Part shown: positions 13,110 to 16,181 of the stretch, piece by piece
How the letters are laid out: each line of letters opens with the position of its first letter
Numbering within the stretch: position 1 is the first letter of the stretch
DNA from: Actinomyces sp.
Lineage (GTDB): Bacteria > Actinomycetota > Acidimicrobiia > Acidimicrobiales > Aldehydirespiratoraceae
Direction of reading: 5' to 3'
Length of the DNA: 16,181 bases
Assembly: GCA_003697065.1 (NCBI GenBank)
Contig: RFFY01000473.1
Coordinates: forward strand, 1-16,181
Program-made: the position numbers and the translations under genes
The notes under the pieces: model-generated
Told to the model about the DNA's origin: nothing
The model's input: only the letters and a program-made list of their open reading frames with translations
The model's database searches: none

Positions 13110-13219
13110 GCCCGTCGCCGAGCCCACCCGGGCCGGCGTCACCGGCTTCACGACACACCACCGCTGGGCCGGCCGTCACCACCGGTCCGCCCGAGACGGC
13201 CCCCGGGCCGGGAGTCACG

Positions 13220-13333
13220 ATGAAGGTTCGACCGAGCGTCAAGACGATGTGCGACAAGTGCAGGGTGATCCGCCGCCACGGGCGCGTGATGGTCATCTGC
13301 GAGAACCCCCGTCACAAGCAGAGGCAGGGCTGA
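13220..13333 (+). CDS. rpmJ: 50S ribosomal protein L36, zinc-binding (bL36)
   Basis: L36 is the smallest large-subunit protein, placed between 23S rRNA helices near the GTPase-associated centre. The 37-residue product is MKVRPSVKTMCDKCRVIRRH followed by GRVMVICENPRHKQRQG. The zinc site is complete: Cys11, Cys14, Cys27 and His32. The ATG has GGGAG at 13210-13214 five bases upstream. The stop is followed one base later by the rpsM start, the usual rpmJ-rpsM-rpsK-rpsD arrangement. The 110 bases between infA and rpmJ hold only a small hairpin (13132-13136/13142-13146) and no supported gene. Confidence 0.97.
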   Translation: MKVRPSVKTMCDKCRVIRRHGRVMVICENPRHKQRQG

Positions 13334-13334
13334 C

Positions 13335-13712
13335 ATGGCACGCATAGCCGGCGTCGACATCCCGCGCGAGAAGCGGGTCGAGATCGCCCTCACCTACATC
13401 TACGGCATCGGGCGGTCGACGGCCCAGCAGGTGTGCACCGCCACCGACGTGAACCCCGACACCCGGGTGCGCGACCTCACCGACGACGAGGTCGCCCGCC
13501 TGCGCTCCTTCATCGACGCCAACCTGAAGGTCGAAGGCGATCTGCGTCGCCAGGTCGACCAGGACATCAAGCGCAAGATGGAGATCGGCTGCTACCAGGG
13601 TCTGCGCCACCGGCGGGGTCTGCCCGTGCGGGGTCAGCGCACCCACACCAACGCCCGTACCCGCAAGGGGCCCAAGCGCACCGTGGCGGGCAAGAAGAAG
13701 GTCCGCAAGTAA
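13335..13712 (+). CDS. rpsM: 30S ribosomal protein S13 (uS13)
   Basis: S13 is in the small-subunit head, forms bridges to the large subunit and reaches the P-site tRNA with its tail. The 125-residue product starts MARIAGVDIPREKRVEIALT, has the helix-two-turn-helix region YIYGIGRSTAQQVC, and carries the signature GLRHRRGLPVRGQRTHTNAR at 89-108, then the basic tail KKKVRK. The ATG lies one base after the rpmJ stop. It ends with TAA, one of few non-TGA stops here, and is followed by the structured gap before rpsK. Confidence 0.97.
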   Translation: MARIAGVDIPREKRVEIALTYIYGIGRSTAQQVCTATDVNPDTRVRDLTDDEVARLRSFIDANLKVEGDLRRQVDQDIKRKMEIGCYQGLRHRRGLPVRGQRTHTNARTRKGPKRTVAGKKKVRK

Positions 13713-13760
13713 GCCCGCCGTGGCGGGCTATCCGCCACGGCCCCGACCAGCCCGACTGGT
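13713..13760 (+). promoter_or_regulatory. competing hairpins between rpsM and rpsK
   Basis: Directly after the rpsM stop, GCCCGC (13713-13718) can pair with GCGGGC (13723-13728). Alternatively CCGTGGCGG (13719-13727) pairs perfectly over 9 bp with CCGCCACGG (13732-13740) around a CTAT tetraloop. Both use 13723-13727, so they cannot form together. A third 5-bp hairpin follows (13746-13750/13756-13760). No T-run follows any of them. The shape is that of a switch or pause element ahead of rpsK-rpsD. In E. coli S4 represses the alpha operon through a leader pseudoknot; whether S4 acts here is inference. Confidence 0.4.
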
Positions 13761-13784
13761 ACTCACCGAGGAAACGACACGCAC

Positions 13785-14183
13785 ATGGCGAAGCCGGCAG
13801 CGGGTGGACGACGCCCCCGCAAACGAGAGCGCAAGAACATCACCCACGCGGTGGCCCACATCAAGAGCTCGTTCAACAACACGATCATCTCGTTCACCGA
13901 TCAGCAGGGGAACGTGATCTCGTGGGCGTCGGCGGGCAACGTGGGCTTCAAGGGCTCGCGTAAGTCGACCCCGTTCGCGGCCCAGATGGCCGCCGAGCAG
14001 GCGGCCCGCCGGGCCATGGAGCACGGGGTGCGCAAGGTCGACGTCCGCGTCAAGGGACCGGGGTCGGGTCGCGAGACCGCCATCCGGTCGATCCAGAACA
14101 CCGGCATCGAGGTGACGGGCATCACCGACGTCACCCCGGTGCCCCACAACGGGTGCCGCCCCCCGAAGCGGCGGAGGGGTTGA
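13785..14183 (+). CDS. rpsK: 30S ribosomal protein S11 (uS11)
   Basis: S11 is on the small-subunit platform, near the mRNA exit and the E site. The 132-residue product has a basic N-terminus (GGRRPRKRERKNI), the core HIKSSFNNTIISFTDQQGNV, then SWASAGNVGFKGSRKSTPFA, and the highly conserved end DVTPVPHNGCRPPKRRRG. Asn122-Gly123 is in the position of the asparagine known to form isoaspartate in E. coli S11. The ATG at 13785 follows GAGGA at 13768-13772, a rather wide 12-base spacing. It lies 72 bases after rpsM, the largest gap in the alpha block. Confidence 0.97.
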   Translation: MAKPAAGGRRPRKRERKNITHAVAHIKSSFNNTIISFTDQQGNVISWASAGNVGFKGSRKSTPFAAQMAAEQAARRAMEHGVRKVDVRVKGPGSGRETAIRSIQNTGIEVTGITDVTPVPHNGCRPPKRRRG

Positions 14184-14184
14184 C

Positions 14185-14802
14185 GTGTCTCGCTACACCG
14201 GTCCACGCGCCCGCGTCTCGCGACGCCTGGGCACCAACATCTGGGGAACCAAGGGCGAGACCATCGCCCTCGACAAGCGGCCCTACCCCCCCGGTGAACA
14301 CGGCCGTTCCCGCCGGCGGGGCTCGGTGTCGGAGTTCCTCGTGCAGCTCCAGGAGAAGCAGAAGGCCCGCTTCACCTACGGCCTGACCGAGCGCCAGTTC
14401 CGCAACCTGTTCGCCGAGGCCGCCCGTCGTCGCGGTGTGACCGGCGAGAACATGCTCCAGCTCCTCGAGCTGCGCCTCGACAACGTCGTCTACCGTGCCG
14501 GCTGGGCGGCGACCCGCCCCCAGGCCCGCCAGTTCGTCAACCACGGTCACGTCGACGTCAACGGACGGCGGGTGACCATCCCGTCGTACCGCCTGCGCAA
14601 GGGCGACAAGGTCGCCCTGCGGCCCAAGGCCCGCGACTTCACCGTGGTGCAGTGGAACCGCGACGTCCTCGACCGCACGCCGCCGGCCTGGCTGGAGCGC
14701 GGCGAGGACGACTTCGAGATGCTCGTCCGCGAGGTCCCCGTCCGCGAGCAGATCGACGTCCCCATCCGCGAGCAGCTCATCGTCGAGCTCTACTCGAAGT
14801 AA
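14185..14802 (+). CDS. rpsD: 30S ribosomal protein S4 (uS4), zinc-free type
   Basis: S4 is a primary 16S rRNA-binding protein and assembly initiator of the small subunit, and takes part in accuracy and mRNA unwinding. The 205-residue product starts (M)SRYTGPRARVSRRLGTNIWG. The N-terminal region lacks the four cysteines of the zinc type. The S4 RNA-binding domain lies at about 93-155, seen as LELRLDNVVYRAGWAATRPQ and QFVNHGHVDVNGRRV. The end REQLIVELYSK is standard. It uses a GTG start two bases after rpsK, with GGAGGGG at 14173-14179 five bases upstream. Confidence 0.97.
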   Translation: MSRYTGPRARVSRRLGTNIWGTKGETIALDKRPYPPGEHGRSRRRGSVSEFLVQLQEKQKARFTYGLTERQFRNLFAEAARRRGVTGENMLQLLELRLDNVVYRAGWAATRPQARQFVNHGHVDVNGRRVTIPSYRLRKGDKVALRPKARDFTVVQWNRDVLDRTPPAWLERGEDDFEMLVREVPVREQIDVPIREQLIVELYSK

Positions 14803-14828
14803 GCCCTCCCCACGGCCGAGGAACCATC

Positions 14829-15767
14829 ATGCTCGTCATCCAGCGTCCGACCGTCGAGGCCGTCGAAGAGGCCGAGGGCAACCGTCAGCGGTTCGCCGTC
14901 GGTCCCCTCGAGCCCGGCTTCGGCCACACCATCGGCAACTCCCTGCGCCGGACCCTGCTGTCCTCCATCCCGGGGGCGGCGGTCACCCAGGTGCGCTTCG
15001 ACGACGCCCTCCACGAGTTCGACACCATCAGCGGTGTCGCCGAGGACGTCACCGACATCATCTTGAGCCTCAAGGACCTGGTGCTGCGCGTCCACGCCGA
15101 GGAGCCCGTCACCCTGCGCCTCGACGTGCGGGGTCCCGCCGAGGTGACCGCGGCCGACATCCAGCCCCATCCCGACGTCGAGATCCTCAATCCCGATCTC
15201 GCCATCGCCACCGTCAACGCCAAGGGGCGCCTGGCCCTCGACCTCACCGTCGAGCGGGGCCGGGGCTACCTGTCGGCCGACCGGGCCCTCGAGACCCCCA
15301 CCATCGGGGTCATCCCCGTCGACGCCATCTTCACCCCGGTCCGTCGGGTCGCCTTCAGCGTCGAACCCACCCGTGTCGAGCAGTCGACCGACTACGACCG
15401 CCTCGTGCTCGACATCGAGACCGACGGCTCGATCAGCCCCCGCGAAGCCCTGGCCTCGGCCGGTGCGACCCTGCGCAGCCTGGTGCAGCTCGTCGAGGAG
15501 ATGAGCGACGAGCCCCAGGGACTCGAGCTGGGCGAGGCCGCCGACGTCGTGACCGGTGGCCCCGACATGGCCCTGCCCATCGAGGATCTCGACTTGTCGG
15601 AGCGTCCCCGCAACTGCCTCAAGCGCGCCCAGATCAACACCCTGGGCGAGCTGCTCCAAAAGACCGAGGACGACCTGCTGGCGATCACCAACTTCGGCCA
15701 AAAGAGCCTCGACGAGGTGGTGGCCAAGCTCGACGAGCGGGGTCTGTCGCTCCGCACCCGTGACTGA
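14829..15767 (+). CDS. rpoA: DNA-directed RNA polymerase subunit alpha
   Basis: The alpha subunit dimerises to scaffold RNA polymerase and contacts promoter DNA and regulators through its C-terminal domain. The 312-residue product has the N-terminal assembly domain at about 1-225, with FAVGPLEPGFGHTIGNSLRR and TLLSSIPGAAVTQVRFD, and an acidic linker at about 226-248. The C-terminal domain (251-308) contains LDLSERPRNCLKRAQINTLG and ITNFGQKSLDEV. Arg259, Asn262, Lys265, Gly290, Lys292 and Ser293 align with the E. coli residues Arg265, Asn268, Lys271, Gly296, Lys298 and Ser299 that touch UP-element DNA, so that contact surface is preserved. The ATG has GAGGA at 14819-14823. Confidence 0.98.
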   Translation: MLVIQRPTVEAVEEAEGNRQRFAVGPLEPGFGHTIGNSLRRTLLSSIPGAAVTQVRFDDALHEFDTISGVAEDVTDIILSLKDLVLRVHAEEPVTLRLDVRGPAEVTAADIQPHPDVEILNPDLAIATVNAKGRLALDLTVERGRGYLSADRALETPTIGVIPVDAIFTPVRRVAFSVEPTRVEQSTDYDRLVLDIETDGSISPREALASAGATLRSLVQLVEEMSDEPQGLELGEAADVVTGGPDMALPIEDLDLSERPRNCLKRAQINTLGELLQKTEDDLLAITNFGQKSLDEVVAKLDERGLSLRTRD

Positions 15768-15782
15768 CGAGGAACGCCAACG

Positions 15783-16136
15783 ATGCCCGCACGACCCCGC
15801 AAGGGCCGCCGTTTCGGCGGCAGCGCCTCCCACCAGAAGGCCATGATGGCCAACCTCGTGGCGTCCCTGATCGCCGCCGAGGGGATCGTGACCACCGAGG
15901 CCAAGGCCAAGGCCATGCGTCCGATCGCCGAGAAGATGATCACCAAGGCCAAGAAGGGCGGCCTGCACAACCACCGCCAGGTGGTCCGCTTCCTGCGTGA
16001 CCGCGAGATGGCATCCAAGCTCTTCGACGAGATCGGACCCCGCTACGCCGATCGACCCGGGGGCTACACCCGGATCGTGAAGCTGGGTCCGCGCCAGGGC
16101 GACAACGCCCCCATGGCGCGCATCGAGCTGGTCTGA
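15783..16136 (+). CDS. rplQ: 50S ribosomal protein L17 (bL17)
   Basis: L17 is a bacterial-specific large-subunit protein near the tunnel exit. The 117-residue product begins MPARPRKGRRFGGSASHQKA, then MMANLVASLIAAEGIVTTEA, and ends GYTRIVKLGPRQGDNAPMAR plus IELV, all typical. GAGGA at 15769-15773 lies nine bases before the ATG. It is the last alpha-operon gene, as usual. In many actinobacteria truA follows; the window ends 45 bases after the stop, too soon to tell. Confidence 0.97.
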   Translation: MPARPRKGRRFGGSASHQKAMMANLVASLIAAEGIVTTEAKAKAMRPIAEKMITKAKKGGLHNHRQVVRFLRDREMASKLFDEIGPRYADRPGGYTRIVKLGPRQGDNAPMARIELV

Positions 16137-16145
16137 GCCGGCCGG

Positions 16146-16157
16146 GGCGGCGCCGCC
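16146..16157. repeat. perfect 12-base GC palindrome after rplQ
   Basis: GGCGGCGCCGCC is its own reverse complement and starts 9 bases after the rplQ stop. It could form part of a terminator, but with no spare loop bases and no visible T-run before the window ends it cannot be called one. Confidence 0.3.
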
Positions 16158-16181
16158 TCCCGTGCCCCCCACCGGCACCGC

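Noticed and set aside
14790..16178. 462-codon minus-strand frame opposite rpoA and rplQ
   Set aside because: It is antisense to two certain genes and has the same Gly/Asp/Leu/Val shadow composition. The same reason rejects long minus-strand frames at 1061-2137 and 2767-3936.
16137..16181. Terminator after rplQ
   Set aside because: GC-rich and palindromic, but there is no T-run before the window ends, so it is listed only as a palindrome.
1..16181. CRISPR arrays, insertion sequences, tRNA or rRNA genes, integrases, defence genes
   Set aside because: I saw no regularly spaced repeats, transposase motifs, tRNA-like folds or mobile-element signatures. The window is a conserved housekeeping locus.

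Overview
This is a very GC-rich window carrying the core bacterial ribosomal-protein supercluster (S10, spc and alpha operons run together), plus one divergent membrane-protein gene at the left edge. The order, the dense TGATG/GTGA gene overlaps, the frequent GTG starts, the secY-adk-infA arrangement and the extended L22 and S3 proteins point to a high-GC actinobacterium. An Acidimicrobiia-like lineage is my best guess from protein wording, but I ran no search.

Layout: (i) 1-1049, minus strand, most of an AI-2E/PerM-family transporter cut by the left edge. (ii) 1050-1288, a divergent intergenic region with a good promoter and a structured mRNA leader. (iii) 1289-6454, S10-type block: rplC, rplD, rplW, rplB, rpsS, rplV, rpsC, rplP, rpmC, rpsQ. 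rpsJ is not at its usual place ahead of rplC. (iv) 6451-11927, spc block: rplN, rplX, rplE, rpsN (zinc type), rpsH, rplF, rplR, rpsE, rpmD, rplO, secY. (v) 12108-13333, adk, infA and rpmJ, with candidate internal promoters; the map gene often found between adk and infA is absent. (vi) 13335-16136, alpha block: rpsM, rpsK, rpsD, rpoA, rplQ. No gene-free stretch exceeds 300 bases; the longest is 1050-1288 (239 bases).

The genes work together as the production line for gene expression: large- and small-subunit ribosomal proteins, initiation factor IF-1, the alpha subunit of RNA polymerase, the SecY translocon channel, and adenylate kinase for nucleotide balance. Most junctions in 1289-10010 overlap by 1-4 bases, have a 1-base gap, or are separated by a few bases, which fits translational coupling and stoichiometric synthesis.

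I found no new defence, mobile or biosynthetic system. What deserves a second look is at the regulatory scale: an infA gene whose only well-placed start codon is CTG, an 11-codon micro-ORF that bridges rplN and rplX by overlaps at both ends, a long acidic tail on L22, a leader with competing helices ahead of rplC, and a pair of mutually exclusive hairpins between rpsM and rpsK.
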